DNA from: Microbacterium faecale
GTDB lineage: Bacteria; Actinomycetota; Actinomycetes; Actinomycetales; Microbacteriaceae
Assembly (NCBI RefSeq): GCF_014640975.1
Contig: NZ_BMHO01000001.1
Coordinates: forward strand, 1,002,166-1,066,165
Reading direction: 5' to 3'
DNA length: 64,000 nt
Shown: piece by piece, positions 50,243 to 57,779 of the stretch
Position numbering within the stretch: the stretch's first letter is position 1
Layout: every line of letters starts with the position of its first letter
Translations under genes and position numbers: made by a program
Notes under the pieces: model-generated
What the model was told of the DNA's origin: nothing
Database searches by the model: none
What the model saw: the letters and a program-made list of their open reading frames with translations, nothing else

Positions 50243-50701
50243 ATGCGAATCTCCGCCCGCGGCGACTACGCCGTCCGCGCCTGCCTCGAGCTTGCGGTGC
50301 GCCCCGACGACGCGCCGCTGTCGGCCGAGGCGATCGCCACCGGGCAGGACATCCCGCGGCGCTTCCTCGAGGGGATCCTGCCCGATTTGCGCCGTGCCGA
50401 CATCATCCTCAGCCAGCGCGGTGCGCGCGGCGGCCATCGCCTGGCTCGCGCGCCCGAGGACGTGACGGTCGCTGACGTGATCCGCGCCGTGGAAGGCCCG
50501 CTCGTCTACGTGCGGGACGACCGGCCGTCGGACGTGGAGCTGCGGGGCACGGCGACACCGCTGGTGAACGTCTGGGTCGCGCTGCGGGCGAACGTGCGGG
50601 CGGTGCTCGAATCGGTCACCCTCGCCGACCTCGCCGACGGCCGGCTGCCGAACGACATCGCGAACCTCGTGGCGGATCCGGGGGCCTGGGAACAGGAGTA
50701 G
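50243..50701 (+). CDS. Rrf2-family transcriptional regulator, lacking Fe-S cysteines
   Basis: A 152-residue regulator. The Rrf2 HTH is MRISARGDYAVRACLELAVR, then PRRFLEGILPDLRRADIILS and the wing QRGARGGHRLAR. The Cys cluster that holds Fe-S in IscR/NsrR is absent; the only Cys is Cys14. Rrf2 proteins without this cluster include CymR-type regulators of cysteine and sulfur metabolism. The downstream TSUP, CysC, CysQ, CysD and CysN genes make control of sulfur assimilation likely, by context. Confidence 0.85.
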   Translation: MRISARGDYAVRACLELAVRPDDAPLSAEAIATGQDIPRRFLEGILPDLRRADIILSQRGARGGHRLARAPEDVTVADVIRAVEGPLVYVRDDRPSDVELRGTATPLVNVWVALRANVRAVLESVTLADLADGRLPNDIANLVADPGAWEQE

Positions 50702-50766
50702 CGGCGGCCACTGCTGCGCCTCGCGCTCCTTGCGGCTCGTAATCCGCGGTAATCCGACGGAATTAG

Positions 50767-50772
50767 TAGGAT
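50767..50772 (+). promoter_or_regulatory. -10 element and dyad before the first TSUP gene
   Basis: TAGGAT (50767-50772) lies 12 bases before ATG 50785. Just upstream, TAATCCG-A-CGGAATTA (50750-50765) is a near-palindrome in the style of Rrf2/CymR sites. Confidence 0.4.
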
Positions 50773-50784
50773 ATGCTCGTCGCC

Positions 50785-51690
50785 ATGAACACGCTCATAC
50801 TGCTCGCGCTCGTCGGGCTCGGCGCACAGCTCGTCGACGGAAGCCTCGGCATGGCGTACGGCGTCACCTCGACGACGCTGCTGCTCGCCATCGGCACCAA
50901 CCCCGCTGCCGCGTCCGCGACGGTTCACCTCGCGGAGATCGGCACGACACTCGCGTCCGGCGCCGCTCACTGGCGTTTCGGAAACGTCGACTGGAAGGTC
51001 GTCGCCAGGGTCGGGATCCCCGGCGCGGTCGGCGCGTTCGTCGGTGCGACGTTCCTCTCGTGGCTCGCGGTCGAACTCGCCCAGCCGGTGATGTCGACGA
51101 TCCTCCTCGGGCTCGGCATCTACGTGCTGTTGCGGTTCACCGTGCAGGGGCTCCCGACGCGCAGCGAGCGTCCCCTGCGCCGTCGATTCCTCGTGCCGCT
51201 CGGGCTCGTCGGCGGCTTCATGGACGCCACGGGCGGAGGCGGGTGGGGCCCCGTCGGAACCCCCGCGCTGCTCGCGAGCGGACGGATGGAGCCGCGTAAG
51301 GTCATCGGCACCATCGACACGAGCGAGTTCTTCGTCGCGGTCGCGGCGAGCATCGGATTCTTCTTCGGGCTATCGGGTGTCGGCATCGATTGGTCGTGGG
51401 CGCTCGCGTTGCTGATCGGCGGCCTCATCGCGGCCCCGATCGCCGCGTGGCTCGTTCGGCACGTGCCGCCGCGCATCCTCGGATCCCTCGTCGGCGGCCT
51501 CATCGTGCTGACCAACTCGCGCACGCTGCTGCGGAGTGACTGGATCGCGGCGCCAGCGCCCGTGGCCTGGACGGTCTACGTCGTCATCGCGCTGGTGTGG
51601 GCCGGAGCCGTCGCGTGGAGCGTGCGGGCGCACCTCGCCGCGAGTCGCCTCGAGAAGGCGCGCGTCGCGGAGGGCGCGCGAACGGACTGA
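50785..51690 (+). CDS. TSUP-family sulfite/organosulfur transporter (TauE/SafE)
   Basis: A 301-residue membrane protein with about eight helices. The two TSUP repeats are visible: LVDGSLGMAYGVTSTTLLLA near the N-terminus, and LGLVGGFMDATGGGGWGPVG in the middle. TSUP proteins export or import sulfite or C2 sulfonates. Position after an Rrf2 gene and before sulfate activation genes supports a sulfur role. ATG 50785 preferred over ATG 50773, since the -10 element abuts the latter. Confidence 0.88.
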   Translation: MNTLILLALVGLGAQLVDGSLGMAYGVTSTTLLLAIGTNPAAASATVHLAEIGTTLASGAAHWRFGNVDWKVVARVGIPGAVGAFVGATFLSWLAVELAQPVMSTILLGLGIYVLLRFTVQGLPTRSERPLRRRFLVPLGLVGGFMDATGGGGWGPVGTPALLASGRMEPRKVIGTIDTSEFFVAVAASIGFFFGLSGVGIDWSWALALLIGGLIAAPIAAWLVRHVPPRILGSLVGGLIVLTNSRTLLRSDWIAAPAPVAWTVYVVIALVWAGAVAWSVRAHLAASRLEKARVAEGARTD

Positions 51691-51697
51691 GGCGCGC

Positions 51698-52828
51698 TCA
51701 GCGGGCGTCGAGCTCGGAGAGCGCGGCGAGGATCCGGTCGACCGCGTCGTCGGGGGAGACGACGGAGGCGTCGATCGTGAGGTCGGGGCGCGGCGGGATC
51801 TCGTACGGGTCGCTGATGCCGGTGAACGCCGGGATCTCGCCGGCCCTGGCCTTCGCGTAGAGGCCCTTGCGGTCGCGCTCCTCGCACACCTCGAGCGGTG
51901 TCGAGACGTGGACGAGCAGGAAGCGCCCGAACTCCTCGACGCGGCGGCGCATCTCGACACGCATCGCCTCGAACGGGGCGATGGGGGCGCACACCGCGAT
52001 GCCGCCGTGCCGGGCAACGAGGGCGCCGACCCAGCCGATGCGCTGCACGTTGAGCATGCGGTCGTGCAGCGAGAAGCCGAGACCCTTCGACAGGATCTGG
52101 CGCACTTCGTCGCCGTCGAGCAGCGTCGTGGTGCGCGGATCCGTCTCGGCGAGGCGCTGCACGAGCAGTTTCGAGATCGTCGACTTCCCGGATCCGCTGA
52201 GCCCGGTCAGCAGCACCACGCGACCTGACGAGGCGGGGGCGGGAGTCTGCCAGACGCTGACATCGTCGGCGACGAGCTGGGTCGCGATGCGCGCGTTCTC
52301 GTCGTCGGAGTCGGTGGTGTGGGGGAGGATCACGGCGCGGCGGCCGGCGGCCTCGACGGCGGTCACGGCGCGGGCGAGCGCGGCCGAGTCGCCGCGGTCG
52401 AGCACGATGGCGTCGCCGGGATGCTGCTGCCAGCCCTCGTCGTCGGGCCCCGGCACGGTTCCGGTGACGAGAACGGCGTGCGGGGTGCGGGCGGATCCAC
52501 GGACCACGCGCAGGTCGGCGCGGTCGCGGTGCCCGAGCGGGCGGCGGGCAGTGGCGGTCCCCGTCACGACCGCGATGGTGGGAAGCGGCGGGGCCTGCCC
52601 GGATCCGAGCTGCGTGATCTCATCACGCGGCGGGTCGACGTGTTCGACCGTGATCTCCGCGATCTCGGCGACGTCGGTGCCCTCTTCATCGTGGAGCACG
52701 ACGGTGTCGCCGTCTGTGACGTCGATCCCGGTGAGCTCGAGGCGCAACTGACCCTCGTCGAGACCCGCGAGGGCGAGTTCGACCTGACGCAGCTGGGCGG
52801 CCGAGAGCGTGGCGGGCACGTCCATCAT
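51698..52828 (-). CDS. cysC: Adenylylsulfate (APS) kinase with a ~200-residue N-terminal extension
   Basis: Phosphorylates APS to PAPS. The C-terminal 175 residues are a full APS kinase: P-loop GLSGSGKST (about 209-217), DGDEVRQILSKGLGFSLHDR, NVQRIGWVGALVARHGGIAV, APIAPFEAMR, and RDRKGLYAKARAGEIPAFTG. The N-terminal part (LSAAQLRQVELALAGLDEGQ ... DVTDGDTVVLHDEEG) resembles the PUA-like N-domain of ATP sulfurylases; a second Rossmann-like segment follows. The active ATP-sulfurylase HxGH is not apparent. Its start overlaps the stop of the neighbouring TSUP gene, so they are co-transcribed. Confidence 0.9.
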   Translation of the reverse strand: MMDVPATLSAAQLRQVELALAGLDEGQLRLELTGIDVTDGDTVVLHDEEGTDVAEIAEITVEHVDPPRDEITQLGSGQAPPLPTIAVVTGTATARRPLGHRDRADLRVVRGSARTPHAVLVTGTVPGPDDEGWQQHPGDAIVLDRGDSAALARAVTAVEAAGRRAVILPHTTDSDDENARIATQLVADDVSVWQTPAPASSGRVVLLTGLSGSGKSTISKLLVQRLAETDPRTTTLLDGDEVRQILSKGLGFSLHDRMLNVQRIGWVGALVARHGGIAVCAPIAPFEAMRVEMRRRVEEFGRFLLVHVSTPLEVCEERDRKGLYAKARAGEIPAFTGISDPYEIPPRPDLTIDASVVSPDDAVDRILAALSELDAR

Positions 52829-53760
52829 GAGTTCTCCTCGGGGTGGTTCTTGTGCTCCTGATGCCATGTGGGCTCGAGGCCGTTCGCCTTGCGCAGGCCC
52901 ATCCAGCCGAACGTCGCGGCGACGAAGGCGACCGCGACGGCCGCGATGGTCCAGGTGATGTCGACATTGAGCAGGCGCAGGCCGGCGGCGAGCAGCACGA
53001 GGGCGAGGGCGCGGCGCACGATGCCACTGGGCAGAACCGACGAGAACCGGGCTCCGATGAGTGCACCCGGCACGCTGCCGATCATGAGGGGGATCACGAT
53101 TTCCCAGTGCACATCGCCGAAAAACAGGTGGCCGATCGCGGCCGCGAACACGAGGGGCACGGCCTGCACGAGGTCGGTGCCGACGAGGCGGTTCATCGAC
53201 AGCAGCGGGTAGAGCATCATCAGCGCGATGATGATGAACGAGCCGGAGCCCACCGAGGTGAGACCGACCATGAGGCCGCCGACGACGCCGACGATGAGGG
53301 TCGGGACGATCTTCACCGGCACGTCGGCGGTGTCACTGCGCTGCGTCGACGTGCCGTCGCGGCGTTCGCGGGCGCGGTTGCGCATGCCGATGAAGGCTCG
53401 GAACCCGAGGAGCGAGGCTGCGAGCAGGAGCACCGCACCGAGGGCGGTTTTGACGAACGCCTGCACTCCGGTCAGCTCGCCGACGGCGGAGATGATGAGC
53501 GCACCGCAGAACGCGGCGGGCACCGACCCGATCATGAGCCACAGCACGAGCCGCCAGTGCACGGTGCCGTAGCGTGCGTGCACGATCGATCCGGCCGGTT
53601 TCATCACGGCGGACGTGATGAGGTCGCTTGACACCGCTGTCAACGGGCTGACGCCGAAGCCGAGCACGAGCATCGGAGTCATCAGGGCGCCGCCGCCCAT
53701 GCCGGTGAGTCCGACGACGACACCGATGCCGAGGGCGGCGAAGACCATAGCCCAATCCAT
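52825..53760 (-). CDS. TSUP-family transporter (TauE/SafE), second copy
   Basis: A 311-residue membrane protein. Both TSUP motifs occur: GIGVVVGLTGMGGGALMTPM and a second GVVGGLMVGLTSVGSGSFII. A basic cytoplasmic loop lies near 125-150. It probably moves sulfite, sulfate or an organosulfur compound; linkage to cysC by a 4-base overlap indicates use in sulfate supply or disposal. ATG 53760 has a TAATCT/GATAAT -10 element 8-10 bases upstream. Confidence 0.88.
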   Translation of the reverse strand: MDWAMVFAALGIGVVVGLTGMGGGALMTPMLVLGFGVSPLTAVSSDLITSAVMKPAGSIVHARYGTVHWRLVLWLMIGSVPAAFCGALIISAVGELTGVQAFVKTALGAVLLLAASLLGFRAFIGMRNRARERRDGTSTQRSDTADVPVKIVPTLIVGVVGGLMVGLTSVGSGSFIIIALMMLYPLLSMNRLVGTDLVQAVPLVFAAAIGHLFFGDVHWEIVIPLMIGSVPGALIGARFSSVLPSGIVRRALALVLLAAGLRLLNVDITWTIAAVAVAFVAATFGWMGLRKANGLEPTWHQEHKNHPEENS

Positions 53761-53918
53761 GGGGAGAAAGATTATCAGCGCGAGGCGGGAGAACCGTCCC
53801 TGTCACGCTCCATGACGGCCCGCGGAACAGATTTTGCAGGCGACTGGGGTAAAGTCACGGAGGAACTGGGGGAGTGCGCCTCCCCTGCAGACGACCGTTT
53901 CCAGGGGATCACCGCTTC

Positions 53919-54677
53919 GTGACTGACACAACCGATGCCGACATCGCGCGCGAACTCGCGCGCCTGGCGGCCCAGCGCCTCATCGAAATCCGCGCCGAGA
54001 ACCCCGAACTCGACGGAAAGGCCCTGAAGGATCTCGGTGATCAGGGCGCACAGGCGGTCCTCGCCGAGCGGCTCGCGACCCTCGCGCCCGGCGACGCCGT
54101 GCTCAGTGAGGAAGCCGCGGACAGCGACGCGCGACTCGGCGCCGAGCGGGTGTGGATCATCGACCCCCTCGACGGCACCCGTGAATTCAGCGAGGGCCGC
54201 GACGACTGGGCCGTGCACATCGCCCTCCAGATCGGTGATGAACTGACGCTCGGCGCCGTTGCGCTCGGCGGGCCCGACGAGATCCTCGTCTCAACCGACG
54301 CAGGCGTCGACACCGCCCGCGGAGCCGCGGAGAGCGACGGCCCTATTCGCATCGCCGTGAGTCGCAGTCGCCCGCCGGAGCTCGTCGAACACGTGTCCGC
54401 GAGCCTCGGTGCCGAGCTCGTGCCGATGGGATCCGCCGGCGTGAAGATCTGCTCCGTCGTGCGCGGCGAGACCGACGCTTACGTGCACGGCGGAGGCCAG
54501 TACGAGTGGGACAGTGCGGCACCCGTCGCCGTCGCTCGCGCGGCCGGCCTGCACACGTCGCGCCTCGACGGCAGCGACCTCGTCTACAACCAGCCCAACC
54601 CGTACCTTCCCGATCTGGTCGTGTGCCGACCTGAGATCCGGGACGACGTGATGACCGCGATCCGCGCGGCGCTCTGA
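53919..54677 (+). CDS. cysQ: 3'(2'),5'-bisphosphate nucleotidase (PAP phosphatase)
   Basis: Hydrolyses PAP, the by-product of PAPS use, to AMP and phosphate. The inositol-monophosphatase-fold motifs are VLSEEAAD (metal-binding Glu), IDPLDGTREFSEG (metal-binding Asp residues and DGT), and EWDSAAPVAVARAAG in the C-terminus. The 252-residue length is normal. GTG 53919 follows AGGGGA at about ten bases. It lies 25 bases upstream of cysD, suggesting an operon. Divergent from the TSUP-cysC operon. Confidence 0.92.
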   Translation: MTDTTDADIARELARLAAQRLIEIRAENPELDGKALKDLGDQGAQAVLAERLATLAPGDAVLSEEAADSDARLGAERVWIIDPLDGTREFSEGRDDWAVHIALQIGDELTLGAVALGGPDEILVSTDAGVDTARGAAESDGPIRIAVSRSRPPELVEHVSASLGAELVPMGSAGVKICSVVRGETDAYVHGGGQYEWDSAAPVAVARAAGLHTSRLDGSDLVYNQPNPYLPDLVVCRPEIRDDVMTAIRAAL

Positions 54678-54702
54678 GCGCTGGCGGACGGAAAGGAGAA
54701 CG

Positions 54703-55614
54703 GTGTCTGCCGAGACCCAATTCTCGATCTCGCAGCTCAGGGAGCTCGAGGCCGAGTCCATTCACATCATCCGTGAGGTGGTCGCGCAGCTCGAGAAGCC
54801 CGCGCTCATGTTCTCGGGCGGTAAAGACTCGCTCGTGATGCTGCACCTCGCGATGAAGGCCTTCGCGCCGGCACGCCTGCCGTTTCCGGTCGTGCACGTC
54901 GACACGGGACACAACTTCGACGAGATCATCGCCTTCCGCGACCAGTTCGTCGAGAAGCACGGACTGCGGCTGATCGTCGGATCCGTGCAGGAAGCGATCG
55001 ATCGCGGTCTCGTCAAGGAAGAACCGAACGGCTCGCGCAACCGCATCCAGACGCCGGTGCTGCTCGAGACTGTCGAGCAGAACGGCTTCAACGCCATGCT
55101 CGGCGGCGCGCGCCGCGATGAGGAGCGCGCGCGTGCCAAGGAGCGCGTCTTCAGCTTCCGCGATGACTTCGGGCAGTGGGACCCGAAGAACCAGCGTCCG
55201 GAGATCTGGAACCTCTACAACGGCCGGGTGCACCCGGGAGAATCGATCCGCGTCTTCCCGATCTCGAACTGGACCGAGCTCGACATCTGGCAGTACATCA
55301 AGGAAGACGGCGTCGAGATCCCGCGCATCTACTTCGCGGAAGAGCGCGAGACGTTCGTGCGCGACGGCATGGTGTTCGAGGCCAACCGCTTCGCGCAGCC
55401 GAAGGAAGGCGAGGACGTCGTCACGCGCCGCGTGCGCTACCGCACCGTCGGCGACGCGACGCTGACGGCCGCCGTGGAGTCAGACGCCGACACACTCGAG
55501 AAGATCATCGAGGAGGTCGCGGCGACCCGCATCACAGAGCGCGGCGCGACGCGCGGCGACGACCGCGTGAGCGACTCGGCGATGGAAGACCGGAAGAAGC
55601 AGGGGTACTTCTAA
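54703..55614 (+). CDS. cysD: Sulfate adenylyltransferase subunit 2 (small subunit)
   Basis: Makes APS from ATP and sulfate with CysN. The 303-residue PAPS-reductase-fold protein carries the ATP-PPi motif FSGGKDS and the conserved GGARRDEERARAKER segment. The C-terminal EGATRGDDR region is near normal (here RGATRGDDRVSDSAMEDRKK). GTG 54703 follows AAGGAGA. The cysN gene starts one base after its stop. Confidence 0.96.
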   Translation: MSAETQFSISQLRELEAESIHIIREVVAQLEKPALMFSGGKDSLVMLHLAMKAFAPARLPFPVVHVDTGHNFDEIIAFRDQFVEKHGLRLIVGSVQEAIDRGLVKEEPNGSRNRIQTPVLLETVEQNGFNAMLGGARRDEERARAKERVFSFRDDFGQWDPKNQRPEIWNLYNGRVHPGESIRVFPISNWTELDIWQYIKEDGVEIPRIYFAEERETFVRDGMVFEANRFAQPKEGEDVVTRRVRYRTVGDATLTAAVESDADTLEKIIEEVAATRITERGATRGDDRVSDSAMEDRKKQGYF

Positions 55615-55615
55615 A

Positions 55616-56866
55616 ATGGACATGCTGCGATTCGCGACCGCTGGATCGGTCGACGACGGCAAGAGCACGCTCATCGGCCGGCTGCTGTTCGACTCGAAGT
55701 CGATCTTCGAAGATCAGCTCGCCAGCGTCGAGAAGACGAGTGAGAGCCGCGGCAACGAGTACGTCGACCTCTCGCTGCTGACCGACGGCCTCCGTTCGGA
55801 GCGCGAGCAGGGCATCACGATCGACGTCGCGTACCGCTACTTCGCGACGCCCAAGCGCAAGTTCATCATCGCCGACACGCCCGGCCACGCGCAGTACACG
55901 CGCAACATGGTCACGGGCGCCTCGACGGCTGAGCTGGCGATCGTGCTCGTGGACGCGCGTAAGGGCGTCATCGAGCAGAGCCGCCGTCACGCGACGATCG
56001 CGTCGCTGCTGCAGGTACCGCACGTCGTGCTCGCGGTGAACAAGATGGATCTCGTCGACTACGACGAACAGGTGTTCGAACGGATCCGCAAAGACTTCCT
56101 CGATTTCGCGACGAAGCTGGACATCGACGACATCACCGCGATCCCGATCTCGGCGCTCGAGGGCGACAACGTCGTCACGCGCAGCGAGAACATGCCGTGG
56201 TACCAGGGGTCGTCGCTGCTGCACCACCTCGAGACGGTGCACATCGGCGCCGACCTCAACCTGCAGGACGTGCGTTTCCCGGTGCAGTACGTGATCCGGC
56301 CGCAGCAGAAGGACGTCATCGATTACCGCGGCTTCGCCGGTCAGGTCGCCAGCGGCCACATGAAGAAGGGCGACGACGTGATCGTGCTGCCCTCCGGCAT
56401 GACGTCGAAGATCAAGGCAATCGACATGGCGGGCGAAGAGATCGACGAGGCGTTCCCGCCGATGTCGGTGACCGTGCGTCTGGAAGACGAGATCGACGTC
56501 TCGCGCGGCGACGTGCTCGCGCGCCCCGGCAACCAACCGCAGGTCTCGCAGGACATCGACGCGACCATCTGCTGGATGGATGAAGAGCCGCTGGTCAAAG
56601 GCAAGAAGTACGCCGTGCTGCATAACAGCCGCGAGGCGCGCTGTGTCGTCAAGGACATCCAGTATGAACTCGACGTCAACACGCTCAGCCGCAAGACCGA
56701 CGTCACGCAGCTGTCGCTCAACGCGATCGGTCGCGTGACGTTGCGAATGACGTCGCCGCTCGTCGCCGACTCGTACCGGCTGAACCCGTCGATGGGTTCG
56801 TTCATTCTGATCGACGAGTCTACGAACGCCACCGTCGCGGCCTGCACGATCAACGTCGCGGAATAG
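55616..56866 (+). CDS. cysN: Sulfate adenylyltransferase subunit 1 (GTPase subunit)
   Basis: GTPase that drives APS synthesis by CysD. The 416-residue EF-Tu-like protein has G1 AGSVDDGKSTLIGRLL, switch REQGITIDVAYRYF, G3 DTPGHAQYTRNM and G4 NKMDLVDYD. It then has two beta-barrel domains ending with INVAE. It lacks the fused APS kinase domain found in some CysNC proteins, consistent with a separate cysC nearby. The operon ends at the palindrome at 56868. Confidence 0.96.
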   Translation: MDMLRFATAGSVDDGKSTLIGRLLFDSKSIFEDQLASVEKTSESRGNEYVDLSLLTDGLRSEREQGITIDVAYRYFATPKRKFIIADTPGHAQYTRNMVTGASTAELAIVLVDARKGVIEQSRRHATIASLLQVPHVVLAVNKMDLVDYDEQVFERIRKDFLDFATKLDIDDITAIPISALEGDNVVTRSENMPWYQGSSLLHHLETVHIGADLNLQDVRFPVQYVIRPQQKDVIDYRGFAGQVASGHMKKGDDVIVLPSGMTSKIKAIDMAGEEIDEAFPPMSVTVRLEDEIDVSRGDVLARPGNQPQVSQDIDATICWMDEEPLVKGKKYAVLHNSREARCVVKDIQYELDVNTLSRKTDVTQLSLNAIGRVTLRMTSPLVADSYRLNPSMGSFILIDESTNATVAACTINVAE

Positions 56867-56867
56867 C

Positions 56868-56928
56868 ACCGTGTGCGCTACGAAGTGCCGCCACCGTCAA
56901 AGGCGTGGCCCTTCGTAGCTCACACGGT
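56868..56928 (+). terminator. cysDN operon terminator
   Basis: A 22-base stem (56868-56889 with 56907-56928; ACCGTGTGCGCTACGAAGTG on the left) pairs at 20 of 22 positions around a 17-base loop, directly after the cysN stop. Confidence 0.75.
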
Positions 56929-57380
56929 CGCGACCTTCTGCTGGTTTCAAGCTCCCAGATGTCTCGTGGATGCCTACAATCACCACATCGTTGGTTGGTC
57001 GGTTGACTCCAGCGCCGATACCTGCCTCGTCATCAATGCACGCGACGTGGCGCTGAAGGCACGCGATCCGGCACCGGGCGGCACGGTCCACGCGGACCAC
57101 GCGTACGCAATTCATATGAGGGGTCTTCGGGTCTTCGGCGACAACATCCGCTCCGCCGGGCTCATGACCTCGCTCGGGACCGCTGGCGAGGAGCTCGACA
57201 GCGCGATGATGAAATCGTTCTGGTCGTCCAATGCAGATCGCGCCCCTCGCTCGGAAACACTGGTACACTAGAGTCGAGCTCGTGAACGCGACCGTTGAGT
57301 ACATCGAGGTCTTCTAGAACCGCCGCCGAGTCACTTGGGCGTCGGCATTCTTGCGTCCATCGAGTTCGAGCTACGCTTAG
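56929..57380 (+). pseudogene. Decayed IS3-type transposase (C-terminal part)
   Basis: Translated sequence reads CLVDAYNHHIVGWSVDSSAD, then GGTVHADHAYAIHM, then EELDSAMMKSFWSS. These match the IS3-family integrase core: first Asp in VDAYN, second in the HADHA (usually HSDHG) motif, and the segment usually MMESFW. Here the catalytic Glu is Lys. The N-terminal half is absent. A frameshift near 57240-57270 moves the rest (TRVELVNATVEYIEVF) to another frame, which ends at TAG 57315-57317. No inverted repeats found. It separates the cys cluster from the low-G+C island. Confidence 0.8.
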
Positions 57381-57779
57381 ATCCCACATCCACCCCGCGC
57401 CTGATTTCCACCGAATGACCGGTAACCAAACCATGTGGCAGGTCACAACTTTCCCTCGTTCGTGCAATAGGTCCATGGGTGGCCAGCTGAGCTGCACCAA
57501 GTGGACCACAAGAGTGAAGCCGGCTGAGCGGCTCGGTGCTACAGGCTCCTTCCTCTCAGGGAGAATCGGCTACGTCGATTAGGCTCGTCGGCGGCTCGCC
57601 TGCGCGAGCTGCCACGGTCAGTGGCATGGAGTCTCTGCGGACGCGGCGTACGTAGATGACCTCTCGGGTGATGAGGACAGAGGACAACGCGTGAAGAGCG
57701 ATGAATTGCGGTTGACCGTCGCGGGCGTCCTCGCGGGCGCTGTCGCGGCAGGGCGACCTGGCGATGCGGTGATATCGGG
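57381..57779. other. Unassigned stretch between the IS remnant and the glycan island
   Basis: About 400 bases with no recognised gene. In the last third, an open plus-strand frame (GTG 57691 to TGA 57781-57783) would encode MKSDELRLTVAGVLAGAVAA followed by ten residues. It extends upstream without a start and overlaps the flippase ATG, so it may be the 3' end of a lost gene. Base composition changes from high G+C to lower across this stretch. Confidence 0.4.

Noticed and set aside
56873..57271. 132-codon ORF taken as an intact gene
   Set aside because: It starts inside the cysDN terminator palindrome; only its middle matches IS3 transposase and the frame is broken, so it is annotated as a pseudogene.
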